Below are positions 27,239 to 40,200 of a stretch of DNA of 64,000 nucleotides, piece by piece (position 1 is the first letter of the stretch; each line of letters opens with the position of its first letter). The translations under genes were made by a program, and so were the position numbers. Under the pieces are notes generated by a model that worked only from the letters and a program-made list of their open reading frames with translations, did no database searches and was not told the DNA's origin. The stretch covers positions 34,821,023-34,885,022 of the forward strand of contig CM060200.1 of NCBI GenBank assembly GCA_030562195.1. Direction: 5' to 3'. The stretch comes from Nipponacmea schrenckii (lineage: Eukaryota; Mollusca; Gastropoda; Lottiidae).

Positions 27239-27954
27239 AGCCTTGTTTATACGGCGAGGATTTGCATATGCAAATTTGCACACATATGTAAATTTACACG
27301 TGTGTAAATGTATATTTGCTGTGCATTCATACGACGTATACGTCTCTTAGGGAAATATGGAGCAAAATGTCCATTTCTGGCATAACCATGGAAAGAATGT
27401 TTCCCTATTTCCTGGGTGTAGCTCTTTCTCTGGGTTGCTCAATTAATGTAAGAGAATTAAGAAGAAAAGCTCGACGAAGGAGTGGTTTCGTGCAGCACTT
27501 CGAAGAAACAGACTGGCTAGAAAATTTCAGAATGAGAAAGGAAACATTGAACTTCATCTGCAGACGAATTGGAGATGAACTACTTGTATCTCCTTCCCAA
27601 GAACAGTTGAAGAACAATTAGGTGTCCAAAAGAACGTAGCAATTACCATTTACTGGCTTGAATCATCGTCAGAGTACCGGACAGTCGATAATCTATTTGG
27701 AGTTAGGAGGCTACTGTGTTTTTGTTTTAATCAGGTGTGTGAGGCAATTTCGAAAGTTCCGTTAGATGAGTACGTCAAGTTCCCTGAGGGTGGAGCCCTG
27801 AAGGATATGAGGAAAGATGGAATTTTCCTTACTGTGCAGGGTCTATTGATATATAAAATATACAGGCTGTAGAAAATTTGCACATAGATTCAGAGAGGTG
27901 TAAATTTAATCACATACGGCATACGTGTGTAAATGTCGCCGTATAAACAGGGCT
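27239..27954 (+). mobile_element. Decayed PIF/Harbinger element inside a minisatellite
   Basis: Terminal inverted repeats of 19 bp, AGCCTTGTTTATACGGCGA at left and the same with one mismatch (C for T) inverted at 27936-27954. Subterminal A/T-rich blocks with TTTGCATATGCAAATTTGCA are at the left end. The interior holds a broken transposase. Both flanks are units of the 44-bp tandem array, so the element jumped into the array. No clear 3-bp target duplication remains. At 716 bp it is much shorter than an autonomous element. Confidence 0.8.
27361..27846 (+). pseudogene. PIF/Harbinger (HARBI1-like) transposase remnant
   Basis: The first frame runs from about 27361 to the TAG at 27619-27621 with the N-terminal transposase pattern (WLENFRMRKETLNFICRRIG). 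It is continued in a shifted frame by EEQLGVQKNVAITIYWL, EYRTVDNLFGV and NQVCEAI, features of the helix-turn-helix region of these transposases. A second shift near 27800 leads into WNFPYCAGSIDI, which holds the first Asp of the DDE triad; a stop follows at once and the rest of the catalytic core is missing. Two frameshifts plus a 3' deletion make it non-functional. Confidence 0.8.
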
Positions 27955-28540
27955 CGCAGATTTACTATATTCTATACTTACATGCAAATCTCGATTGATT
28001 AATTTCCAATTTTCTATACATGCTACCAAGTCTCAGTAACTATTGATTTCCAATGTTCTATACATGCTACCAAGTATCAGCAAATATTGTTTTACTATAT
28101 TCCATACTAACATCCAAATCTCGATGGATTAATTTCCAAATTTTCTTTACGTGCTTCTAATTATCAGCAACTATTGATTTCCAATATTTTATACATGCTA
28201 CCAAGTATCAGCAACTATTGATTAACTACATTTTTTACTTACATCCAAATCTCGAATTTCTATACACGTTACTAATTATCAGCAACTATTGATTTCCAAT
28301 ATTCTATACATGCTTCCATGTATCAGCAACTATTGATTAACAATATTCCATACTTTCATCCAAATCTCGATGGATTAATTTCCATATACGTTGCCAAGTC
28401 TCATGAAACTGTTGATTTCATGTTTTATACTTGCTAATAAGCCTCAATGTCTTTTAAATTCAAATATTCTATACTTGCTAACAAGTCTCAATGACTATTG
28501 ATTTCTAATGTTCTATGCTTTCTCTGGCAAAGGCATTTGA

Positions 28541-31293
28541 GAAAACAAAGGAAGGAATACATCCAATATCACATCTTGTTAAAATAAGAGCATTTTTGTC
28601 ATGATTAAAAACTAAAGAGTTATATAAGAACAATATATTATTAAGATATAAGAATCTAAAATAGTATCAAATAATACCAGAATACAATACATTCAAATCT
28701 TTTATCAACCAGTGTTGGAACCTGCCATGAGCAATACTTTGTTAAAGGTATATTTTAGTTCCAAATCTCTTTAGATTTTGGCACATATCTTTGTAATATG
28801 CAAGAGATGTATGCTGCAATTTAATATTACTTAAGTGTTGTTTTTTTTTTGGGGGGGGGGGGAATTTCAAATAATCTTCTGATAAACATTTGAATTAAAA
28901 ATTGAGAATGCCCACAAAAAGAGAAACCAGATTTGACATACCCCTAACTACACAACACTTAGTCCATAGACCCTTTTACTATTAAACATATATATTACTA
29001 TTTTCTTACATTTATATATACAATTGTATAATTGTTCTTATTTACATTGAAATTTACACTAGTACATTTGATTCTCTTATATATAGGTTTGTATTTTTAG
29101 ATTCAGAGAGTTCCACACTGGATTATAAACAAGTGTCCAAAAGAAATGCTACCACCTGTTTGCAACGACATAAAAAGAAATTTCGGATTGCTGTTATGCT
29201 TTTGAAAAATCGTTTTACATCTGTACAAAAATTTATTTTCAAAAAATATGTAAAATGAAAATGACAAGCCTTTGAAGATGGGGTCAGTCAGCTGTTTTAT
29301 ACAGTTTATATGCACATACAGATTGCAAGGGAAATGTCACTTTTACAAAATTTAATTTTAATTGTTTCCTGTACTTTTAATCGACTATGCTGTATGGAAT
29401 GCACAATACATATTGCCATGTTTTCATACTTAAAAATTCACTTAGTAAAAAAGGAACTGAAAATACGTTGGTATCTCTTCTTTTGGACACCAGTTATTTG
29501 AAAATAATAAAACAATATTTAAATTTTAAGTCCTGTTAAAATTTGGTAACTACATGTTATACATTCAACTTAAAACTTCAGTACAAAGAATAATTTTCAA
29601 TGTAAACAAGAACACACATTTTTTCTATGAACAATAATTAAAACAATACATTTATTCATAAAATAATCTACAAGATTTTCAGATCTTTAAAAACTTTCTA
29701 TACACAAAAATTATTACAAAACAAAGAATTTGCATGATTTTATGTTTAGCATACTTCTTCATAAGAAAAATATACAGTTAGGAATTTGACTGCAAAACTG
29801 ATACAGTTAAATCATGCGAGGCTGGATCCTTGGCCATAAAGGGAATTGAGCTCCTTCATGCTATTGCTTAATTAAAAGGACATTCTGTGACCATAAAGGT
29901 TAAGAGCAGTTTGAAAGGTAATGCTTTGCATCCTTCTACAATAATTGGTCTGGCACCAAGAACATTTAATTTCCAAGGCGAATTTCGAAATTGCTGTTAA
30001 TCAAATCTATTTCATTTTTCACTTTTTTAAACTATCTTTGCCTACTGAAATATATTCAGTCATGTATAAATTGGAACCAGGCCAATTAAGCACTCTACTG
30101 TTGCAAATCAAGTTAACAAACGTTTAATTCTGTTTTTGGTTGAAGATTGTAAGGCTCTCATCATATCACAGTTCTTACTTGTCAAAGAGAGATAACTCTT
30201 GTCTCCGGTGAAAACTCGAAATTAGGAGCAAAGTGAAATCTCTACATCTAGCGTGTAATGTATTGTCCTTCAATACTAAAAGTAAATTTAACAATAGCGG
30301 TGTTCTATATTCTCCAAAAATAATTTAGTAAAATTGAGTCATGATTAAGAAAAGTACATATATGATCAGATATTGAAAAAGTTTGGACATAAACAAAAGT
30401 TAACAAAGAATTATATAAGCATTATTAAATATTTAAAGCTTACAAAAGATATTTATCTAAAAGATATTTGCAAATTTTAAAATCAATAAAAATTCTTTCC
30501 AGAAGAATTGCATATAACCATCTCAATCAAAACATGGAAACACAAACAATTCACAAGAAGCTTTAAACACTTTATTCTCTCTAATATATTTCTGAATAAA
30601 AGTGCTCCCTTAATAATTAAAAATTGTAATATTAAAATATCTATTGCTATAAAATAATTTTAGATTTAAAGTTTAATAACTGAATGATAGTAAAGTGTGC
30701 AACCTATGACAATACAGATAACATAATATCAATAACAGTTGAAGGTTACAAATAAATATAATTTTTGAATAAACGAAATAAATAATAAAATATTTTTACT
30801 ATTAAAATAGTGCACAATACATAATTTTTTGTAAAGTGATATTTTAATTTAAATATTCTTTGTTTCACAACTTTAAAAATCTTTTTTTACATTGTTCAAA
30901 GCCAGTTAGTCAACCTATTGACACTTTTTATTCCATGAGAATATAGACATCCATTCTCAAAAATTTGTGTTCTGTGGCTGTAATTATCTTTCAATCAAAT
31001 TTCAAAGTGGCAACAAATTTCACCTCTTTTGACTTTTCTACTAAATAAAAATATAAAAGACTACTATTGTGTGCTATCATTCTGATTATGAACAATATTA
31101 TGTCTAAAAGCTTTGGCAAATGAGCTGCCAAGTAAAAACAATCAATTAGGTTATTAACAAATAATAAAACAAAGAGGTTTATAGATTAAAATACCGGTAA
31201 AAATTAATAAAACAAAAACTCTAATTCTGTAAGGCCTCATATCAAATCACACAACAATTAATAATAACATCTTCTACTTTCCAGTGTGGTTTA
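28541..31293. other. Very AT-rich 3' flank of CDC14, probably including its 3' UTR
   Basis: No coding sequence. Lies downstream of the CDC14 stop on the minus strand. Several TTTATT sites (AATAAA on the gene strand) occur, but none can be singled out. Contains a T-run/G-run junction at 28842-28861. Confidence 0.4.
29132..29491. mobile_element. Candidate short inverted-repeat element (MITE-like)
   Basis: GTGTCCAAAAGAA at 29133-29145 is repeated in reverse at about 29478-29490, with weaker pairing beyond. The ~360-bp interior has no transposase. The ends and possible TA flanks recall Tc1/mariner-type MITEs, but the target duplication is unclear. Confidence 0.4.
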
Positions 31294-34200
31294 TCATCGG
31301 ATTGGTGGTGTTTTACTGCTACGAGTAAGAGGAACCGACCTGAAAATATACAACAAACATATTGAAAAAACATTAGAAGCCACATGATATTTTAAATCTT
31401 TCTTATAGTTTATAGTATCATATAAGGCTTTCTAGCAACATAATTCAAAATAAATAATTCATGTATTTATCTTTTTCCCACTCTATGTAGTTTATGGGAT
31501 TATTCTCGTGTGTTTAGCTTCTTTTAACTTTCATTTTAATTAACAAATATGTTAATAACAGACATTAATCACATACATGTATAAGTAATAACACAATAGC
31601 AGATAAAAACCTCAAATAGTGTTAAGTGTAAGAAGGCTGAATTGTTGAATTATGAAGTGAAGGTAAGATAGCTTGCCAGGCAAAATAACATACACCCACT
31701 GTCAGCTGTCAGATAACAGACTCTTTAGTGACAAACATTTTGTCATATTCCACATCTTCATTAAGAATTTAAAGTTCCATCAAGATTGATTCAAATTTGG
31801 AAAACCATCACGTCTACAAACTACATTATAAGCATTTTTATCAAGACAAGGGCAGTAATACCTTTCATCCGAAATAAAATAGACCCAGATCTTTACTTGG
31901 TAGATATTTACTGAAAACTGTCAACTCTATTGTTTCTCCCAACAAAATTTTACATTATTATGTTTCACATAAATCCATAACCATTTATCAGATTGATACC
32001 CAATTCACTCTTATCAATATATATTACGAACGCATACCAAGTTTTTTAAAATCAGATAAAAATGTTGCTTAAAGCCAAATTTGAAGCATATGTACCATGA
32101 CAAGGGCAATAACTCTAAAACAGATTATTCTCTCATGACTCGAAATAACAAATACAGACAGGACCTGGCATATCAGATAAAAACTGCAGCCTCTATCTAC
32201 TAAGTGAAAGGCAATAACTTCAAAACTCTTTTACTGTTTCTTACCAAAGTCTTGTCATTATATATGCATACCAAGGTTCATCAAGAAAGGATAAAAACAA
32301 ATTTGACTTGTCCAGGCCAAAAACTCAAAAAACATTTAACATATTTTTACCAGATCTAATGCATACCAAGTTTCATCAAGATCAGATTATCATTATAGCC
32401 TCTATTGTGCCTTTAAGAAATGTGGATGGACCAATGGCAAAATACGTCCACATTTCCATAAAAAGGAAATGTTGGACTATGAAGTGAATGTAGAATTAAA
32501 TGTTGGGCTATGAAGTGAAGGTAGAATGAAAAAGATGGGCTATAAAATGATAGTAAAATCATATGTTGGGTTGTTAAATATGGTCTTCATTGAAAAGACA
32601 TCCATAATTTTGCCAGAGGCTACATTGAGCATGATCAACACATACTATCAATCTAGTCAGAGATATGAATAACTTACAAATACAATAATGTTAAGTATTA
32701 ATTACATTTTTGAAAGCTTAAACAGTGGAAAATGAATGGGAGAAAAATAAACATTAGATCTTTGTATAATGGAGAAACTGAATAATGCTCCACTGCTAGA
32801 TTTTCAACAAACAAAGAGATCAAGCACTAAATATCTGAGTGGTAAATGCCAAAATAAAAAGAACAGGATATTCTGTTACTAAAATAATATAATTAGCAAT
32901 ATGGATCCTCCAAAAGGGATTTACAATTGTAGAACCTTTGTAACAGTGGTTTCAGGTCTACTGAATAAATAAACCAATAACTTCCTGACAGTCAACTGTT
33001 ATACTAAATACAACAACTATTTCAATAAAACAAATAATATATTTTGAGAATGTAGAAAGGGAAGGATTTAATTTTAGTAGCACAAATCAGAAACACAAAC
33101 CTTCCCAGGCAGGGTAATATACGCCCAATGGCAGCATTGATTTTGAATAAAAACAGTAAAGTAGCAATCAGGGGAACGAAATTGTACCTAATAACAAAGC
33201 AATAACTCATTAAAATTTTTCAATATGTTTGATTCTCAAACCACTCTTGGGTGATGTGCCTCGTAGAATGTTTTCAAGCAATTCTGACCGACAGACAAGA
33301 TAAATTTTTGAGGCGTTTTCAAAAACAAGGTTAATAACTGTTAAATATTTTCCAATTTTGCTGATTTTCAAAAATAGAGTTCATCCTTGGGTGATTACGA
33401 ACACACACAAAGTTAAGACAAAATCCGTCAAGAATTTTGCCTTCTAGAGTGTTTATGAGCATTTGTGAACGAACAGTCGGACAGAGATCGGTGACGACAA
33501 TATACACTCAATATTTCATGTGAGCGTATTAAAAATAAATTTGGAAATCAGTATTTTGTCTGAAATGAAACACTATTTATTAATAAACACACAGTGGAGG
33601 TGTGATAGTGCAAGTAACAATAAAGCTTCTATCTTAAATGACAGGGCTTCTTTAAAATATTTATCTTGCTTGTATCTAACTAAACCCCGATTTTCAATAT
33701 TCAAACAATGAAACATTGAAATTAACTCAGAATTAATTACAGTTGAATTTCGTAAGCTACAAACTTGTTCCCATGCTACAGATGACAAATGGAGATATTC
33801 ACAAACTGAAAGGTTTGATAGTTTTTATTGAAAAATTTCACTTAGAAATAAGGTAGAATCTGTGCCTAGAACATACAAGCAAGAAAAATACTTAGTGCAC
33901 AAATTAGAAGCCATATCATGTTTTCAACTTACAGAGTATCCCGAGCGTAAATGATACTTATACGGCCAAGAAGCTGTATAATCAACTACATTACTATAAA
34001 TATCTGAGGATCCTGAATATCTATTCCGAGAAGAGTATCCATAATCATATCGATGATCTAGTTTGGTTGAGCTGCTAGCCAAAAAATATAAAATACAGAT
34101 TACTTAGACATTCAAGACATACTAGCATTCATTATTACTTCAATATCCAGTTTGGCTCATCTGTATACAAGTTTGATAAATTTAAATAAACCTCTGTCAG

Positions 34201-37200
34201 AGTGTCTCAAAAAGTACAGAACTTTCTGTATAATTATTTTCAGACAAATTCAGGCCATTTTTAGATTAGAAGTAGAAAGATGAGGGGGAATGTTTTTCAA
34301 AAAAATCCCACACCACTACTATTTTTCAGTTTCCTTTAATTGGTGAATAAATATGAGCCATTCAGGATATCTAACAACCCTCTTAAACATATTCTCCACT
34401 TGTTTTTCTTTATGAGAACATAGATCTGTCTTTTAAGGGGGTTGACAACCTTATCGTTCGAGGTGTATTTCAATCAAGAAACGTATTAAGTTGATATCCA
34501 TTCTATTTGGCATTAAAAGAAACTCATCTAGTAAAAATTTTAGCTAAATGGCTTCAGTAGTTTGTCAGATATCGGTCCGTAAAGATAATCTATTTATAGA
34601 ACAAAATGGGGTAATCCTCTATGTAGACTACAAATTACATTGTCAGTTGACATTTTTGAGTACTACGTCATCAGCTAAATAAACCTTTTCTACGTTCGTC
34701 CAATGACATTGCGTTTGTCCATCAGATTTGTATTGGGGGAATCCAGAAGTCACGTGATTTCCCATAAATCTTTACATCACATGTAAACAGAGAAATTTTA
34801 TGATTGGTGAGTAGAGGTGTTTTTGAAAAGTGATTATGTACCTCTTTATTATGGCACATATTATACATCTTATCTGACCAACAAGATTAGGGTCGACCAA
34901 TACATCGCTCTCCATTCAATGCACTGACGGCTTCACTTCCTATTTTACTGACTTCCGTTTCCTGGTGTAGACTCGCATTTCCATGTCACTCAAAGATTCA
35001 TACACACATAATGACAGTTTTAACATGTGCTAAACTATTGTTTTAGCACTCCAATTGTGTGGTTATCGGTTCATATCGATGCCTAAAAGGTGCTTAAAGA
35101 TTTCTACAGCATGAAAGACAATCTTTTAACAACATGATCGTTAATTACGTAAGGTTTACATGTGTTTGCAAAATGTTGAAAAAAACTGCCATTTTTCCAA
35201 AAGCATATCTCGCTTACAATTTATCCGATTTTTACAAACTTTGCTTCAGCTAAAGCCTTACGATGTCCTCTATAACTTTACGTTGGCTTTTTTTTAATGA
35301 AATGAATAGTTTTTTAAAAATTCAATTTTTGGTAAATGCACTCGCAAAATTTTGATTTCTATCAATATCTTCAAAACAAAACAAAATTTTCCAATAAGCC
35401 AACGTAATTTAATTAGACTTGTGTTGTGCAAAATTTCAACCTTCTATATTAAATAGTCTAGTATATATGCTAATTTTAAGGGAATAATTGACGTTTTTTT
35501 CGTAAATCTTTCATACCCTTTTTCTCAAAGTTGAAATGTCATAAAGAAATAAATTTTATATTTTTGGATAGCTGAAAGTCCCCTTTTTCCATTGATATTT
35601 AAATATTTCAGCAGGAAAAGATGTGGTTGAAATCGTCTATTTTTTGTACATAGGTTTAGGGTTGTCAACCCCCTTAACACACTAAATTATATGATAAACA
35701 GAGTTATTAACCAGAACATGCTGTGAAGCAAAGCAACATTTGCCATTCCTAGAACTTGTATATACTGGGAAAAGGACTGTTATAAAAAATAATAATAAAT
35801 AAAAAGTGACATGCAGTGAGAGTTAAAACAATAAGAAACAGAAACAATAGAACAGAAATCATGTGTAATCTTGAATAACCCGTCGCAAGCACCAAATGAT
35901 GGAAACTTCATTAACCCTTTGAACACTCTACCATTTACAACAGGCTTAGGAAAAATTGGTCTTAAAGCATTATCTCAAATCAATTGATCAAGTAACATGA
36001 ATAAATCATATAATTTTGTTTACAAATCACACACCAAATACTTTATTATGTATATTCAGATTCTTTTATTAGTACAATTTAACTGTTTTTTATGATTCCT
36101 AACTTAAATGAAATGAAGTGAATGGAGTTTTATGTCCTACTCTTCTGCACTATCCCTTACTAAAATTTGTCACAAATCTTAGATTGTGTCAATGCTGTGA
36201 GTTGATTACATCATAGTGTAGTGTCTAAAAAACTAGTTTATTGAAAACGTCAGTTTGAGTATTGGTTCATAGAAGGGAGTGTTAGAAGAAATGTAAATAT
36301 CTAAAATTGAATGGTGCTTAAAGAAAGTGAGCCTTTAAAAAAATAAATTTTGGCACTATCATTATCAAACATGAAAAATGACTTCCCATTGTGTTAAGTT
36401 CTAAGTAAGTACAGTAATTATAACAGGGATAGGAAGTGCACAATACAATATATATTCTTATAAACAACAAATGCTAATTATTATGTAAAAGAGTCTGAAC
36501 TCAAGAGTAAATCTATTTGAATAGTGAAGACTATATTACTATGGAAGGTAATTATTCAAAAATATAGGGGAAGTAACAATGACAATTCTTAAATAATTAA
36601 TACACAGGTATAAAAATACATCTAAAAAATATAAACTGATCACACCAAAAGCAAATTATTTTGGGAACGGAATGTGTTTAATTGAGGATGCTGAAAAGAA
36701 AGGTCACTACACACAATTGACAATATATATCTTTACCTAGAATTATTGCTTTTCCTTAGACTATAGGACTGATGTTTTCTACAAATGAAACATGATCAAA
36801 ATAACCTCAATGTCAATGATTTGGTCCTAACTAATCCAAGCACTACCCTTGGGCAGGGTAGTTGCTCTATTGGTTAGTCCTAAACAAAATTTACTGGTTC
36901 CAATTTATGACTTCAAATGCAAAATTTACCCACTTATTCTTTTTCACCCACACCTCCTTTGTTTTGGCAAGTTTTTCACAAGTTTTTTCTTACTGAATAA
37001 ATGAAAACCAAATGAAATATTCATTTCACAAGGTCACAAAGCTGTAAAACATTTTCAGAAAATTGGAAAAGCGGTCCTGGTTCTACCAACTAGTTAAATG
37101 CTTTTATGTTGAATATTATTACCTTATTATCTTTCTAATAGAACATGTGCTTTGTGCATGTTATTTTTAAACTGTAGTAATATAGTAAGTTTTAATGTTA

Positions 37201-40200
37201 AGCATTCTGCACTGAGGTAATTTATCACAACTCTGATAAAATACGGAAATTAAAAATTTTAGCAAAAAAGTATTAAATGTTTTTCAAATCTTTTGCAATA
37301 AGAGACAGAATAGATGTGCCTATCATTGGAATTGTTTATCAAGCTCAGTGCAGAAGACAATGTATATTTAACAGTCTCATGCTTACCTCTTGGCACTAGG
37401 AGAAGAACCAGGTGAAACTCTGGTACTACGCTTGTGTGTACTGGTATTTGCCTGGTTGTGGGCAAGCACTGAAGATGACACTTTCGATGTTTTCACAGGT
37501 GATGTAACGCCTTGTGCACTCTTTGAACCAGATGATCTCATTGGGCCTGTGGTTGATCGTTTATGAGATTTCACATCATCACCTCTAGAAAAAGAAACCA
37601 ACACAAAACATGTATAATACAAACAGTTTCAGTGATGGTATTGGAAATAAAACCTATTCTTAGTTAAATAAATGGTACTCTAAGTTTGGTGAGCGAAAGA
37701 AAGTATTTCCACATTATTCCAGATTACAATGTTGTGAAAGGATTTTGAAATAACAATTAGGAAATGTCATAGCTACCAGGGTTGGCCAACCAATATTCTC
37801 ATTCCTGCATAATAAATTTCCTTTTCTTAGCTGTCAATGTTTTCTCACAAGAGAAAGTAAATAACCTACCCAACAGTACCAGTTGTAGCTGATCTAATAT
37901 GTTTTCTCATCATTTTAATCTGGTTTAACTTATCACCTTGAGTTTCTATGATAGAACTTCTAGTTATTGGACCAGAATAAATCTACATAATAAAACAGAA
38001 CGTGAAGATTAGTTTTTACTTTCAACAGCAATGGTGGTCTATTAGGATCAATTGTCTGGCTGCTACAGTATTAAGTTACCACCTATTTTCAACTCATATT
38101 ATCTTGTGCAATCACTGCGATACTGACACTGAAACTGTTTGAGTAATCTATTAGTAAAACTTGCTGTGTTAGCTGTTGCATTATAGGTTGTTTTTAAGAG
38201 AAAAGACTAGTGTTTTCTTTAGTTCGGTTGAAAAAATTTGAGTCACACATTACAAATATCTTTTTGGTATGTAACAACACATCTGAAAACTTGGAACGTG
38301 CAAATGTTATCTGTGTCCCTAATCATTCAACTTAATATCTTCTTTACAACCCTTTTATCATCCACAAATTTACACATTAGTTGAATAAATTAAAGCATAC
38401 CGTATCAGTATAATTACTGAAATATTTGTCATTCTCCTGACCATCATGTAACCTCATATCATCTACACCACTTAATAACTTAGATACACACCCTTGTCTT
38501 TCTATACTTCGTGATCTATCTTTCTGTTTAGCCCTATATAAATCACCTTGCATCCATAACCATGCTTGTTTTCTACAATTTATAACATACATCAATAATA
38601 AAATACAATAATAATACATGTACAGAAGCACTAACTCAACGTTTCACATGCTCATATTCTTTTTCTTTTTTTAATGCTAATTAAATGAGTTCATCTCAAA
38701 CATTGGGTAATTAATATATACGCCAGCTTTGTGTTATCTAAAAGTAGATCAGTAAAAAAAAGTTGCATAGATGGTATTGGGATATTGTATCACCAAATAA
38801 ATTTTCATACATACACTGACAAATTGACCAGCATTGGCATTCAGATAATAAATTTCTTTGAAATTACAAGAAAAATAACATATCAATATTGAGAGTTTTG
38901 AACTGGTCAGTCACAAATCAGTATAAAAGAGGTACTTACTCTTCTAAGAAATGTTGCTGCGGACCAATCACTGAACCTGGTCTACAGATTCTATTCCATG
39001 CAATACTTTCTCCTGCTGTCATTTTATAATGCTTCATTATATATGCACATATTAATGAGCCTGTTCTTCCAAGACCAGCTAAAATAGACAACAAAATTAT
39101 ATCTTTTTTGTATTAATTCTCATTCAAGTTTATACCATAATACATTTTTAATTTTCCAAATCGTCAAGATATGAAAAACTCAAATGCATGTATTGTGAAG
39201 GCATAGTGAAAAACTATTGAATGCAAAAATATGCCTTAAACAACATATTCCATATTGATTTCTTTCTGAACAGGGACAAAATCTTACCTTTACAATGAAT
39301 AGCAATGGCACCATCACAATTTTCTGCTAATTCTAAGAACTGTCTAACAATGTTATCACCAGGAACACTACCATCAATAAAGAATAAATCTGTATGATCA
39401 AAACCAGCATCGGTGAACCTTCTTGCATCGTAGATTTTTTTGTTTAACCGTACTATATGTGTAACATTATGTTTACGGAAATATGGAAAATAAGCTTCTG
39501 GTGCATGTAAAGGATAACCTAAAAAATAATCATTTTTGTTCATGAAATAATAATGTTTAAAATTGCAAAAGAACCTCACAAATTCTTTATCAAAATTGCA
39601 TAGGACCAAAATCGTGTATTTTTGAACATTTTAGAAGAAACAAAACATATTAACTTAATTTACCTCTGATGTAGATAAAACATATATTGTATTTATGAAA
39701 AGATAGCTTGCCAGGCAAAGTAATATATGCCCACTGGCAGCATTGATTTGAATAATAAATTGGCCAATAACTCAAAAAACATTCATAGAATTTTTTTTTA
39801 GTGCCAATGCTTATACTAAGTTTCACCAAAATCCATTAAAAATTGCAGCTTCTATTGCACCAACAATACAATGTTGATGCCATGTTACCCCCTTTACTAG
39901 ATCAAGGGCAATAACTAAAAAACCATTCAATGAAAAATCATCAAATCCAAAATTGCAATGCTCACACCAAGTTTCATTAAAATCAATTTAAAATTGTGTC
40001 TTCAATTGCATTCACAATAAAATTTATTACAAAGTCAAGGGCAAAAACTCAAAAACCGTTCATCGAAAATTCGACAAATTTGAACTGGACCGCCGTCTTA
40101 TCAAGTCCAATACTCAAATCAGTTTCATTAAAATCCCTGGAAAATTGTAGCTTCAATAGTGTCTACAACAAAATAATGTTGATGGACGGAACGACAGAGC

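Larger units (their letters stand above)
25870..28540 (+). repeat. 44-bp minisatellite with 88-bp higher-order register, twice interrupted
   Basis: Units of 44 bp such as ACAAGTTACAGTAACTATTT plus a TTCCAATATTCTATA end. From about 25930 to 26150 two unit types alternate (TTCCAATATTCTATACTTG and TTTCAATATTCTATAATTG), giving an 88-bp period. Further right the units diverge (CAAGTCTCAGTAACTATTGA; AAATCTCGATGGATTAATTT). The array is broken by unrelated sequence at 26487-27010 and by the PIF/Harbinger element. Confidence 0.85.
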
